Assembly: GCA_019358975.1 (NCBI GenBank)
Contig: JAHHIL010000016.1
Span: 1-64,000 of the forward strand
Direction of reading: 5' to 3'
DNA: 64,000 bases
From: Trichocoleus desertorum ATA4-8-CV12
GTDB taxonomy: Bacteria; Cyanobacteriota; Cyanobacteriia; FACHB-46
Each line of letters begins with the position of its first letter. Within the stretch, counting starts at the first letter, position 1. Positions 7,200 to 15,820 of this stretch are shown here, piece by piece. Made by a program: the position numbers and the translations under genes. A model generated the notes under the pieces. The model did no database searches. It saw nothing but the letters and a program-made list of their open reading frames with translations, and was not told the DNA's origin.

Positions 7200-8297
7200 A
7201 TGGCTTTAGGACAACATAGAAGAGCGATCGGTATATTTTCGAGCCGCGAGCAGGCAGAACCGGCATTAAGGGAGCTACGAGATAGTGGGTTCCCAATGGA
7301 TAAAGTTTCTGTGGTCGCTAAAGATTCAAGCCACAGCCATGAGCGGCTAGCTAATACTGAAGTTACGCATCACGTTGGGAATAAAGCCGATGAAGGCGCA
7401 AAGACAGGTGCTATTACGGGCGGTACTTTGGGCGGCATCACAGGTCTACTGGTTGGCCTCGGTTTCCTGGCAATTCCAGGCCTTGGGCCAGTCATGCTAG
7501 CAGGAGCAGGCGCAACTGTTTTAGCCACTACCCTCTCAGGCACAGCGATTGGGGCTGCCACAGGAGGCTTGTTGGGGGCTTTAGTTGGGCTAGGTATCCC
7601 TGAAGAACGAGCTAAAGTCTATAGCGATCGCGTGGCTCAAGGTGATTACTTGGTAATGGTCGAAGGCACAGACGTAGAACTGCGGCGTGCTGAACAAATT
7701 CTTCACCGTCGCGGTATTCAAGAATGGGGCGTTTATGATGCCTCCCATCATGACACACCTAGCACCGCTGCTCTAGGGGATACAAGGCTAGCGGATCGTC
7801 CTGCAACCACCCCTCGCGATCGCGTTCTAGATCAAACCAGTGCGACCCCCTCAACCCCTCAACCTGATTTGGATGTGCGGGATACCCAATCCATTGATTT
7901 GTACGAAGAACGACTGGTCGCCGACAAAACCCGTCAAAAAGCAGGAGAAGTCACAATTGGTAAGCACGTTGAAACTGAAACGGTGCGGATTGAAACTCCA
8001 ATTGAACGAGAACGGGTGATTGTCGAACGTGTCATTCCAGAGGGTGCCGACAGATCCGTAGCTGTTGATGAGACGAGCTTTCAATCCGGGGAAATCCTTC
8101 GGGTTGAAGTGTACGAAGAAACGCCAGAAATCCACAAACAGGTAGTTGTCCGTGAGGAAGTCAACCTACGGAAAGAAGTTACCCAGGATGTGGTTAAGGC
8201 TGAAGATACAGTACGTCGTGAAGAAATCCACGTTGAAACGGAAGGGCATCCTGCGGTGGATGTAGACCGCGATCGCCTTCCTAAAGATCGAATTTAG
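7200..8297 (+). CDS. General-stress protein: GsiB/YflT-like domain plus YsnF/AvaK (DUF2382) domain
   Basis: ATG 7200 follows GGAGG by five bases; the upstream TTG at 7155 is less likely. Residues about 7-50 (GIFSSREQAEPALRELRDSGF) are a heat-induced-stress/YflT-type domain. Residues 60-140 are Gly/Ala-rich with two hydrophobic stretches (GGTLGGITGLLVGLGF and GTAIGAATGGLLGALVGLGI), like a glycine-zipper membrane-inserting segment. After a Pro/Thr-rich linker comes DUF2382 (about 230-350), with paired motifs LYEERLVADK, VRIETPIERERVIVER and VYEETPEIHKQVVVREEV. AvaK of Anabaena akinetes has DUF2382. A role in desiccation, salt or dormancy stress is inferred. The repeated two-strand motifs are typical of the family. 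Confidence 0.85.
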   Translation: MALGQHRRAIGIFSSREQAEPALRELRDSGFPMDKVSVVAKDSSHSHERLANTEVTHHVGNKADEGAKTGAITGGTLGGITGLLVGLGFLAIPGLGPVMLAGAGATVLATTLSGTAIGAATGGLLGALVGLGIPEERAKVYSDRVAQGDYLVMVEGTDVELRRAEQILHRRGIQEWGVYDASHHDTPSTAALGDTRLADRPATTPRDRVLDQTSATPSTPQPDLDVRDTQSIDLYEERLVADKTRQKAGEVTIGKHVETETVRIETPIERERVIVERVIPEGADRSVAVDETSFQSGEILRVEVYEETPEIHKQVVVREEVNLRKEVTQDVVKAEDTVRREEIHVETEGHPAVDVDRDRLPKDRI

Positions 8298-8405
8298 TTC
8301 TATGCCTAAGGACCGCGATCGCCTCTCAGAGATTGAGTCTTGATGCTTGAGCAGCGATCGCCCTCCAATAAGGTCTGATGAATCATAGTTTTAGTAGACA
8401 AAATC

Positions 8406-8921
8406 ATGAAAAAGTTAATTCCCTTGTTTCTAAGCGGTGTTTTAGTCCTAGGCTTAGCAGCTTGTGACACCGCTAGAACCAGTACCAGTTCGCCCGACAC
8501 GGCAACTCAGCCAGAGAGCAACCTAAAAGAACCCGTTGCCCAGAATAATCAAGATGATGCCACCTCCGAACTGCGAAGAAGGCAACTAAATTCTGATATT
8601 CGTGCCGCTGAACAACGCAACAACGCCACCGGAGGCGATGCCAACAAAACCGATAATGATCTGCAAAGCGAAGTGCGCTCGAAGTTGGAAGCCAATTTAC
8701 CCCAAAGCGAGCTAACCATCACTGCGGAAGAAGGAGCTGTTACTATTGCTGGCACAGTAGTAGACGAGGAACAACTCAACAAAATCGAACCTTTAGCGAA
8801 AGAGATTAAGGGTGTTCGCACTGTCGCTGTCCAGGCCAACGTAGCTTCCCACGCCCAGCCAGATGAACCACCTGCGCCAGGTTCTAAAGAAACGACAGGA
8901 ATTCATACAGATTCGAATTGA
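8406..8921 (+). CDS. BON-domain lipoprotein
   Basis: The first 22 residues form a lipoprotein signal (MKKLIPLFLSGVLVLGLAAC). A Ser/Thr/Asn-rich linker follows, then a BON domain at about residues 80-145 (LQSEVRSKLEANLPQSELTI with EGAVTIAGTVVDEEQLNKIE and a closing GVRTVAVQANV). BON domains bind phospholipid or support outer-membrane integrity, as in OsmY. The C-terminal tail is short and disordered. It follows the DUF2382 stress gene on the same strand, separated by 108 bases with two HIP1-like sites, and may share a stress role. Confidence 0.85.
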   Translation: MKKLIPLFLSGVLVLGLAACDTARTSTSSPDTATQPESNLKEPVAQNNQDDATSELRRRQLNSDIRAAEQRNNATGGDANKTDNDLQSEVRSKLEANLPQSELTITAEEGAVTIAGTVVDEEQLNKIEPLAKEIKGVRTVAVQANVASHAQPDEPPAPGSKETTGIHTDSN

Positions 8922-8952
8922 TCATTACAGCTTGCACCGTTTAGCTCAGGTA

Positions 8953-9759
8953 ATGGAACTGACAACACTTGCAGGAAAATCCATTAGTTGCCTGGGCTTA
9001 GCTAGCCGACGGGTGCAGGAATCAGCTTGTGTGTCTCAAGCATTCGCGGCTGGAGTCAACTACTTTTTCTTCTATAACTTAGGTGCCGAGCATTTCTTGA
9101 AGGCGTTGAAATCACTCGCGATCGCCCAACGAGCAGCCTTATGTATTGCAACAGGAAGTGAGCAGCGCAGTCTCACCGCTCTCAGAGAGTATCTCGATCA
9201 AGTGAGACAGACATTAGCGACCGATGTAGTAGATGTATTTTTCGCGCAATATATATCTCCCAGCGATGATCCTAAGGAGATGGGCGCAGCTCTAGAGGAG
9301 CTATATAGATGGAGAGCGCAGGGATATATTCGTTATGTGGGAGTTAGCACGCACAATCGCGCGATCGCCTTGGAGATGATCCAAAATCAGCGCTGTGATG
9401 TCCTAATGCATCGCTACAACATGGCCCATCGCAAAGCAGAGGTTGATGTTTTGCCAGCCGCAGCTCAAGCGGATATCCCTGTCGTGGCATTTACCGCCAC
9501 TCGTTGGGGTACTCTGTTGCGATCGCCAGCTACTTGGCCTCATGATCCTCCTAGCGCCACTGACTGCTATCGCTTTTCGCTACAGCCTTCTGCAATCCCA
9601 GTGGTTTTAACTTCACCTGCCAACTTAACAGAATTGACGGCCAATCTTAGCGTTGTACAAACTCCTGCTTTGACTCCAGAAGAAATCGCTTATTGGCAGC
9701 GTTACGGAACTTTGGTCTATGGGAATGGTCAGGATAAATTTGAGATCCAATGGCTTTAG
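8953..9759 (+). CDS. Aldo-keto reductase-like protein with no recognisable catalytic tetrad
   Basis: I choose ATG 8953 (MELTTLAGKSISCLGLASRR), where the family pattern starts; an earlier in-frame ATG lies inside the BON gene. The fold markers of an aldo-keto reductase are present: CLGLAS at the start, a beta-strand before GVNYFFFYNLG, DVVDVFFAQY, RYVGVSTHNR and DVLMHRYNMAHR. The usual Asp-Tyr-Lys-His tetrad is not: the DTAxxYG region reads FFFYNLG, the expected Thr-Lys reads TGS, and the expected LH reads AQY. The length (268) is a little short of typical (about 300). It is probably a non-enzymatic or altered-chemistry relative. Confidence 0.7.
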   Translation: MELTTLAGKSISCLGLASRRVQESACVSQAFAAGVNYFFFYNLGAEHFLKALKSLAIAQRAALCIATGSEQRSLTALREYLDQVRQTLATDVVDVFFAQYISPSDDPKEMGAALEELYRWRAQGYIRYVGVSTHNRAIALEMIQNQRCDVLMHRYNMAHRKAEVDVLPAAAQADIPVVAFTATRWGTLLRSPATWPHDPPSATDCYRFSLQPSAIPVVLTSPANLTELTANLSVVQTPALTPEEIAYWQRYGTLVYGNGQDKFEIQWL

Positions 9760-9866
9760 TGTTTCATCGTCCACAATTATTTATTGGGTAAGTCCGGTTA
9801 AACGGGCGATTTTGTTGTAATTACAAATACCTATACAATAGTTGACTTGGATTTCACTACGAAAGC

Positions 9867-11177
9867 ATGCGATCGCAAAACTGGGTAGCCCATTCATTCA
9901 AGCCAATGAAACGACCACTACGCTTCTTTTCCAAAGGCTGGCAGCAATCGCTTAAGTCTTGCTTCTTGTTCTGCTTGGCAGCGTCCCTGACTGTTTTGCT
10001 AGCGGGGCAGCCTACCAAAGCGATCGCCCAAACTCCAACCCCAGAATTAGCGCCCTTTCCAGAGGTGCTCCTCCCAGAGGTTAGCGTCCCACAACCTGTA
10101 CCAAAAACTCATCAGGAAATCCGTGGGGTTTGGATGACTGAGAATGACAATGACATTCTCAGAGATCACGTCAAGCTACAGGATGCTGTGGGTCAACTGG
10201 CTCAACTGAACTTCAATACGCTTTATCCTGTAATTTGGAATTCGGGGTATGTGCTGTATCCCAGCGCCGTCGCTCAACGCCATGAGATCCAGCCTTTTGT
10301 CCGCAAAGGTTTACAAGGGCAGGATATCCTAGCAGATCTGATCACTCAGGCCCATCAAAAAGGATTACTCGTTATTCCTTGGTTTGAGTTCGGTTTCATG
10401 GCACCTGCGGTTTCGGAGTTGGCAGCTAATCGTCCTGAGTGGTTCACCCACCGCCGCGACGGTAGCCTAACCACAGAAATTGATGCTGGTGAGGTGATGT
10501 GGTTGAATCCTTTCTTGCCAGAGGTGCAGCAGTTTATTGCCGATCTGGTGCTAGAAGCCGTGACTCAATACGATGTCGATGGCATTCAGTTTGATGACCA
10601 CATGAGCTTACCTGTTGAGTTCGGTTACGATCGCCATACCTTAGCTTTGTACAAACAGGAAACTAAGAAAGACGCTCCAGCCAATGCTCGTGATCCAGAG
10701 TGGATGCGCTGGCGGGCTGATAAAATTACGACCTTCATGGCTCAGCTCAATAAAGCAGTTAAGGAAAGAAAGCCAAATGCTATCTTCTCTGTGTCTCCTA
10801 ACCCCTATGACTCCGCCTATAGCGGCTATCTGCAAGACTGGCTAAGTTGGGTGCGAAAGGATATCGTGGATGAGCTGATCGTGCAGGTGTATCGTCCTGA
10901 TATGCAGAGTTTTCTAGGACAAATTACCCGCTCGGAACTTCAAGAGGCCAGCCAAAAAATTCCTACAGGAGTTGGGGTGCTGACAGGCTTGAGAAACAAA
11001 CCCATGCCGATGTCCTTGATTCAGTCAAAAGTCACGGCTGCTCGCGATCGCGGTTTAGGCGTCTCCTTCTTCTACTACGAAAGTCTTTGGGAGCAAACCC
11101 CTGAACCCGCAGCAGAAAGGCAGGCCAACTTTCAGGCGCTTTTCCAATCTCGCGTGGCGCGTGCGGTGACAGAGTAA
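9867..11177 (+). CDS. GHL10-family (DUF187) glycoside hydrolase-like secreted protein
   Basis: The 436-residue product has a signal peptide (hydrophobic core CFLFCLAASLTVLLAG, about residues 32-47, likely cleavage after KAIAQ); MKRPLRFF at 9906 is an alternative start. The body is a TIM-barrel GHL10 domain: EIRGVWMT near residue 84, LNFNTLYPVIWNSGY, LLVIPWFEFGF, the acidic strand DVDGIQFDDHMSLP, and SVSPNPYDSAY. GHL10 proteins are thought to hydrolyse envelope or extracellular polysaccharides; substrate is unproven. A second member with SLH repeats is at 42148-44145. Confidence 0.85.
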   Translation: MRSQNWVAHSFKPMKRPLRFFSKGWQQSLKSCFLFCLAASLTVLLAGQPTKAIAQTPTPELAPFPEVLLPEVSVPQPVPKTHQEIRGVWMTENDNDILRDHVKLQDAVGQLAQLNFNTLYPVIWNSGYVLYPSAVAQRHEIQPFVRKGLQGQDILADLITQAHQKGLLVIPWFEFGFMAPAVSELAANRPEWFTHRRDGSLTTEIDAGEVMWLNPFLPEVQQFIADLVLEAVTQYDVDGIQFDDHMSLPVEFGYDRHTLALYKQETKKDAPANARDPEWMRWRADKITTFMAQLNKAVKERKPNAIFSVSPNPYDSAYSGYLQDWLSWVRKDIVDELIVQVYRPDMQSFLGQITRSELQEASQKIPTGVGVLTGLRNKPMPMSLIQSKVTAARDRGLGVSFFYYESLWEQTPEPAAERQANFQALFQSRVARAVTE

Positions 11178-11251
11178 GTTAGGGTTGCGACTACCCATGA
11201 ATTGGATATGCTAGAAACGCTCCACCTCTCAACCTAGATTAGTTCAAGCGC

Positions 11252-11854
11252 TTGAAATACTACTCTCAAGATCGGGATGTTTTTCCCACTCAATACCTCA
11301 ACGACCTACGAAGCCAAATTCTCGCCTGTTCTTACTTAGCGGTGAATAATCTCAACCGTGACTTTGTAGGAACCAAAGGGTTTTCAGTCGTGTTTCAACG
11401 CTCAGAACTAGGAGAGGTGGAGCGGCAATTCCCTTTCTTTAAACCTTATCTAGACCGAGCCTTACTACCCCATTGCAACGCCTTTTACCTCAATCCCCTA
11501 TTACTAAAGGAAGGCTCACGTGTCGATCCACATATCGATCGCTCGTTGCGGTCTTATTGCAAAACGGTAGAACCGCCCATGATGGTGAGCGTGCTCTATG
11601 TACAGGTACCAACCAATCTAGAGGGTGGAGAATTGGTCTTACGTCGCCAAAAGCAGCAGGTGGGGCAGGTAAAGCCTCAAGCGAATACGCTAGTGTGTTT
11701 TCAAGGGGATTTGACCCATTCTGTCAATGCCGTAAAGACTTCTGGAATGCGGCTGAGCTTGGTTTGTGAGCAATACAGCCTCAGCGACAGGGAGTTGCAT
11801 GATATCCCCACCTTAACCATAGAATCTAGGGCCATGAAGGCAAAACGTAGATAG
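11252..11854 (+). CDS. 2-oxoglutarate/Fe(II) dioxygenase, prolyl-4-hydroxylase-like
   Basis: A TTG start at 11252 gives 200 residues. The iron triad is visible: H94 and D96 in VDPHIDRS, and H156 in GDLTHSVNAV; R167 in GMRLSLVCEQ would bind 2-oxoglutarate. Strand MVSVLYVQVP followed by GGELVLRR is the typical double-stranded beta-helix core. The N-terminal FVGTKGFSVVFQR is as in cyanobacterial 2OG-Fe(II) proteins. Target is unknown (protein prolines or a small molecule). It ends eight bases from the convergent phytol kinase gene. Confidence 0.8.
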   Translation: MKYYSQDRDVFPTQYLNDLRSQILACSYLAVNNLNRDFVGTKGFSVVFQRSELGEVERQFPFFKPYLDRALLPHCNAFYLNPLLLKEGSRVDPHIDRSLRSYCKTVEPPMMVSVLYVQVPTNLEGGELVLRRQKQQVGQVKPQANTLVCFQGDLTHSVNAVKTSGMRLSLVCEQYSLSDRELHDIPTLTIESRAMKAKRR

Positions 11855-11861
11855 AAACGGG

Positions 11862-12602
11862 CTATAACAGCCACAACCCCATCGCGATCGCCACCACTCC
11901 TAACGTAATGTTGTCAATATCTGGAAATGGTAGAGCTTCTACAAGAGTTGCTACAAATGCGATCGCAGCAACGGCTCCTGTAGTGTTCATAAGATTGATA
12001 GGCGGCTGAAAGTGCCCCAGGTGATTAAAGAGAATTAGAAAGCCTAAGCCAAACCCAAAACTGCCCAAAAACATAGCCGTTGAGCCTGCCCAGCTTTTAT
12101 CGGGGCTAAAGGGTAGCTTGTGTTTGCCCAGCCGTCGTCCCACAATATCTGCTAAGCCATCACCGCCACACATCAGCATCAAAGCCAAAATGCCTATAGG
12201 AGAGTTGCGCCAGAACAACACTGTGCAGAGAATAAAGGCAATGCCGTAATACAACGGCCCGCGCAGAATTTCGGCTGGCTTGCCCTCACGGGTCATAGCT
12301 TGGACGGCGGCAGGGTCAGCAATCAGTTGGGTGCCAATGGCCAAAAACTGGAGGGTAATTGCAAGAGGTACCAGAGCTGCAAAATACCGCGCGATCGCCT
12401 GCTCGCTGTAGAGATGCCAGCAGAGGACAAACAACGGCCCCGTGCCAATATGAATAATTTTACGACTGAGTTTTTGTTCTAGCCAGCCTCGTTGCGCCAG
12501 CGTGTTTATTAGCTTGAGCCAACTGAGAGCGATCGCAAAGGTAACTGCCGTGGCCGCAATATCTTGAACGAGGGAATTAGCTAATAAATTACTCAATTCC
12601 AT
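11862..12602 (-). CDS. Phytol/dolichol kinase-like CTP-dependent membrane kinase
   Basis: 246 residues with about seven membrane segments. The conserved CTP-kinase region runs from GDGLADIVGRRLGKHKLPF to DKSWAGSTAMFLGSFG (about residues 145-180). The N-terminal RKIIHIGTGP is the usual second signature. The length matches VTE5-type phytol kinases of cyanobacteria, which recycle phytol released from chlorophyll into phytyl phosphate for tocopherol or chlorophyll. A dolichol or farnesol substrate is possible. Confidence 0.85.
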   Translation of the reverse strand: MELSNLLANSLVQDIAATAVTFAIALSWLKLINTLAQRGWLEQKLSRKIIHIGTGPLFVLCWHLYSEQAIARYFAALVPLAITLQFLAIGTQLIADPAAVQAMTREGKPAEILRGPLYYGIAFILCTVLFWRNSPIGILALMLMCGGDGLADIVGRRLGKHKLPFSPDKSWAGSTAMFLGSFGFGLGFLILFNHLGHFQPPINLMNTTGAVAAIAFVATLVEALPFPDIDNITLGVVAIAMGLWLL

Positions 12603-12660
12603 GCTTTAAATCAACAAACAACAGCATCCAGAATCGTTCCTTACAATAATCTCCTCCAAT

Positions 12661-12796
12661 AAGGTGAGCTTGCCTAGAGTTGTGCTGAAAAAAGATTTGA
12701 ACTAAATCTTTTTAGGGAAAGTATCAGCAACGAGGCTCTCTTTTAATCCAGAAGGGAGATATGAGAAACAGAATTGGATGCTGTTGTAAGTTTGGT
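12661..12796. repeat. Duplicated intergenic element, copy A
   Basis: Aligns with 12892-13030 over about 135 bases. Shared landmarks in order: AGGTGAGCTT/AGGTTGAGTTT, GAGTTGTGCTGA/GAGTTGGGCTGA, the near-identical TATCAGCAAC block, a short hairpin (here CTCTCTT/AAGGGAG), then AGAAACAG/AGAACCAG, GGATGC/AAATGC and GTAAGTTTGG/GTAATTTGGC. This copy also has a perfect hairpin AAAAAGATTT/AAATCTTTTT at 12689-12713. Strand of any transcript is not known. Confidence 0.6.
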
Positions 12797-12891
12797 TGAT
12801 AAATTCGCAAAGAACTTATTTGCAATCTGCATCGATTCGGAGACTGGACTACTTACGACCCAGAACGATTCTTGTGATTGGCTTTCCCACA

Positions 12892-13030
12892 TAGGTTGAG
12901 TTTACTTGGAGTTGGGCTGATGTAAGACTTCATTGAAGCGTAAATTTCAGTGAAACTATCAGCAACAGAGCTCCCATTTAAAGTGGAGAGAAAATACTAA
13001 GAACCAGTTTAAATGCAGCGGTAATTTGGC
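12892..13030. repeat. Duplicated intergenic element, copy B
   Basis: Partner of copy A, about 230 bases downstream in the same orientation. The hairpin after the TATCAGCAAC block is kept with different bases (CTCC, bulge, A paired with TGGAG), which is what a conserved RNA structure would show. The A/T hairpin of copy A is replaced by CTTCATTGAAG. Confidence 0.6.
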
Positions 13031-13196
13031 CCAGTAGATAAGATGAGGAATTAATTTTTGACCTCCTCTTGACGTGCAACGTAACGATTTACTCGTCTCA
13101 GAAGCTAATTAGCTTCTATTAACAGAATACTCCGATTTTGTAGCTTGGATGACAATGAAACCAAAGTTTACGATCGCGTGATTAAGCGCTCTAAAT

Positions 13197-13241
13197 TATG
13201 CCTAACTTGGGTTTGCCTAAGCTGAGTTTGCCTAACTTGGG
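13197..13241. repeat. 15-bp tandem repeat, three units
   Basis: Three near-identical units of TTTGCCTAACTTGGG (the middle one reads TTTGCCTAAGCTGAG). The third unit contains the stop codon of the glutamine amidotransferase gene and runs into a HIP1 site. Confidence 0.8.
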
Positions 13242-14038
13242 CGATCGCGAGTGGGTGTTGCAGCCGTCTCTGGTTTCAGGGGTAAGCCATCTCGAAAGAC
13301 CAGCAGTTCTCCTGGCTGAAAGGAAGTCCAAACTTCGTTATCGGTCAGCGGCACAGTGGCAATAATCGCAACGCGATCGCGAGGGGTGGTCAGCTCCTGA
13401 AAATCTACGGTGAGGTCAGCATCAATGAGATGGGCTGCTGCAAAGGGAGCTTGCCGCACGATGTAGCAAAGTTTGGTAGAGCAGTGGGCAAAGAAATGTT
13501 CGCCATCAGAGAGCAAGTAGTTGAAGGTGCCTTGCTGGGCGATCGTGCCAGTGACTTCTTGCAGGACTGGATAAAGTTGCTCTAAAGGTGGTTTGCCCTC
13601 TGGAAAAGCTTGCCGCAAAGTATTCATAATCAAGCAAAAAGCCCGCTCACTGTCGGTTTGGCCTACGGGGCGATAAAAGCCACTGTTTTCGGGATAAAAG
13701 TCGGGTAAGTCGCCGTTGTGAGCCATGATCCAATACCGCCCCCACAGTTCCCGGCGGAAGGGATGACAGTTTTCTAGTGCCACAACCCCAAACGTCGCTT
13801 TGCGGATATGGGCGATCACATGGGTGGATTTGATTGGATACTGCCGCACCAGCTCAGCTACTGGGGAGGTAGAGGAAGGTTTTTCATCTAGAAATAAACG
13901 ACACCCTAACCCCTCAAAGAAGGCAATTCCCCAACCATCTTGGTGTTCATCGGTTTTGCCACCGCGCGCTGAAAAACCTTCAAATGAAAAGCAGATATCG
14001 GTGGGTACGTTGCAATTCATTCCCAACAGTTGGCACAT
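13232..14038 (-). CDS. Class II glutamine amidotransferase (YafJ-like)
   Basis: 268 residues. The N-terminal nucleophile is C2 (MCQLLGMNCN). Other Ntn-hydrolase landmarks follow: DGWGIAFFEG near residue 34, HVIAHIRKAT near 73, the NCHPF motif with the MAHNGDL strand near 108. No synthase domain is fused, so it is a stand-alone YafJ-type glutaminase/amidohydrolase. Substrate is unknown; members release ammonia or act on gamma-glutamyl groups. The stop codon lies in a tandem repeat. Confidence 0.85.
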   Translation of the reverse strand: MCQLLGMNCNVPTDICFSFEGFSARGGKTDEHQDGWGIAFFEGLGCRLFLDEKPSSTSPVAELVRQYPIKSTHVIAHIRKATFGVVALENCHPFRRELWGRYWIMAHNGDLPDFYPENSGFYRPVGQTDSERAFCLIMNTLRQAFPEGKPPLEQLYPVLQEVTGTIAQQGTFNYLLSDGEHFFAHCSTKLCYIVRQAPFAAAHLIDADLTVDFQELTTPRDRVAIIATVPLTDNEVWTSFQPGELLVFRDGLPLKPETAATPTRDRPS

Positions 14039-14428
14039 GGAGACAATATCTCAATCATCTTTTAGCCCTTTGATTGTACGCGGATTGTACGCGCGATCGC
14101 CTGCAAATAATCCTCCCAAGAGATAGCCACTTAAGGTATCGGTCGGCAGCTTAGGCCGTAGATGACTCATTAACCGTCTTTACGCCTCGCGATCAGTACT
14201 ATTTTGTATATTCACTCAGTCGGGTGGTGTGCTATCGTACTCTTCCTGATTCATGTTTCATCCTTCTTTTTTGGAAGTGCGTTCAAAAAATTGTCTACTC
14301 TTTTTCGGAATTAAAGTTCCGGATTGGGTAGTAGTCAATATCGAAGCTTGGTTCGCAAGCCGGAAGGTGACTTGACTTTGCACTTTCCGTTACCGAGTCA
14401 TCTATATTGCTAAGCGTAGGAAACTTTC
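14039..14428. other. Divergent intergenic region
   Basis: 390 bases between divergent genes, so it should hold promoters for both. TTGACT (14372) and TATATT (14403) are 25 bases apart, too far for a sigma-70 pair, so I do not call one. No RNA gene or repeat is seen. Confidence 0.4.
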
Positions 14429-15754
14429 ATGAAAATTGCCATCATTGGTGCTGGTTTGTCTGGGCTCGCTGTCGCATATTACTTGAGCAAAGCTGGGAAA
14501 CAAGTCACAGTTTTTGAAAAGAGCGATCGCATTGGGGGCAACGCTCATACAGTTCCGGTACAGGTTGGCGATCGCGTGCGCTGGGTAGATTTGGGCGTGA
14601 ATGATTTTAATGCAGCGACCTACACCAACATCGTTAAGATGCTGGACCAACTGAATATCCCTTATAGTCCCTTAGAAGACAGCGCCTCCTTCAGCACTCA
14701 TGATGGCTCCTACACCTACACCCTAGATGGCAAGGGAGGTACGCAAATGCCAGAATCTCTCCGTCTAGAGTACGAGCGCTTCAAAAGCACAGCTCATATT
14801 GATGTAAATAACCCAGCATACTATTACCACTCAATCGCTCAATACCTGCAAGAAAAAGGATATTCACCAGAGTTTGGTCGTTACAATTTATATCCCCGTA
14901 TCAATGGCATGTATTTTGTCAATGACATGACCCCCGAAATTATGCCGTTTCGTGGAGTCATGAACTACTACGGTTTGCAGGAAGGATTTGGTAGCCAATC
15001 ACCCAAACGTTGTTATTTTACTCAAGGTTCTAGCAGCTGGATTGAAGCATTGGGAGACGCGGTTACAGGCTTAGGAACTCGATTTCGGTTCAATGCTCAA
15101 GTATCCATTCGGAGCAAGGGCGATGCAGTTGTAGTTGACACTCCTGATGGTTCTGAAATTTATGACGCTGTGGTAATGGCGTGTCATGCTAACACCGCTC
15201 TCAAGCTGCTCCAGCAGGGCATTACTCAAGACATGGTCAATGTCTTAAGCGCTTTCGAGTACACCAGTAGCGTCGCCGTTGCCCACACCTTCTCCCCGGT
15301 GATGCCATTAAATAAAAACGCTTGGCGCACCTACAATATTCGCATTCACGACAATGCAGCCGCTCAATTGAGACCTTACAGTATCTCCTATGTTTGCAAT
15401 CGCCATCAAAATGATACTGTCAATCCATTGCATAATGGTTACGAAAACCCTGAGTTCTTTGTCAGCCTGAACCCATCCACTCCAATCCCCGACCAATATA
15501 TCCTGCGAACTCCAGAAGGCAAACAAGCGATCGCTTACTTTTACCACAACGTCTTAAACCAGACTGCATTAATCGCCCAGGAAAACCTGCAAAACATAGT
15601 CCAAGGACAAAACAACATCTTTTTCACGGGGGGATGGACTAAAGGGGCTGGCTTACATGAAGAGTGTTGGCTCTCAGCAATGTCTGTATCCGAAAGGATT
15701 CTGAATTCTACTGCGCTTGATAGCAGAAAAGTTTACGCCACAACATCTGTATAG
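14429..15754 (+). CDS. FAD-dependent amine oxidase-like protein
   Basis: 441 residues. A dinucleotide-binding Rossmann motif opens the protein (IAIIGAGLSGLAVAYYLSKAG) with the usual VFEKSDRIGGNAHT that follows in flavin-containing amine oxidases and desaturase-like proteins. The C-terminal FFTGGWTKGAGLHEECWLSA is the second FAD contact. Such proteins in cyanobacteria include putative carotenoid or fatty-acid related oxidoreductases; substrate cannot be told. It is followed 66 bases later by cysE on the same strand. Confidence 0.8.
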   Translation: MKIAIIGAGLSGLAVAYYLSKAGKQVTVFEKSDRIGGNAHTVPVQVGDRVRWVDLGVNDFNAATYTNIVKMLDQLNIPYSPLEDSASFSTHDGSYTYTLDGKGGTQMPESLRLEYERFKSTAHIDVNNPAYYYHSIAQYLQEKGYSPEFGRYNLYPRINGMYFVNDMTPEIMPFRGVMNYYGLQEGFGSQSPKRCYFTQGSSSWIEALGDAVTGLGTRFRFNAQVSIRSKGDAVVVDTPDGSEIYDAVVMACHANTALKLLQQGITQDMVNVLSAFEYTSSVAVAHTFSPVMPLNKNAWRTYNIRIHDNAAAQLRPYSISYVCNRHQNDTVNPLHNGYENPEFFVSLNPSTPIPDQYILRTPEGKQAIAYFYHNVLNQTALIAQENLQNIVQGQNNIFFTGGWTKGAGLHEECWLSAMSVSERILNSTALDSRKVYATTSV

Positions 15755-15820
15755 TCCCAATCACTTGCGAGCTTTCGAGCAGAAACAATCAAGCCCCAAT
15801 TCAAGAAATAATTAGTACCA

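Larger units (their letters stand above)
12603..13231. other. Long intergenic stretch carrying two copies of a structured element
   Basis: 629 bases without a protein gene on either strand, between two leftward genes. It holds the two related segments 12661-12796 and 12892-13030, an AT-rich hairpin and a 15-bp tandem repeat at its right end. This arrangement suggests small RNA genes or a duplicated non-coding element, not plain spacer. Confidence 0.5.

Noticed and set aside
14372-14408. Possible sigma-70 promoter (TTGACT and TATATT)
   Set aside because: Spacing of 25 bases is too long for a working promoter.
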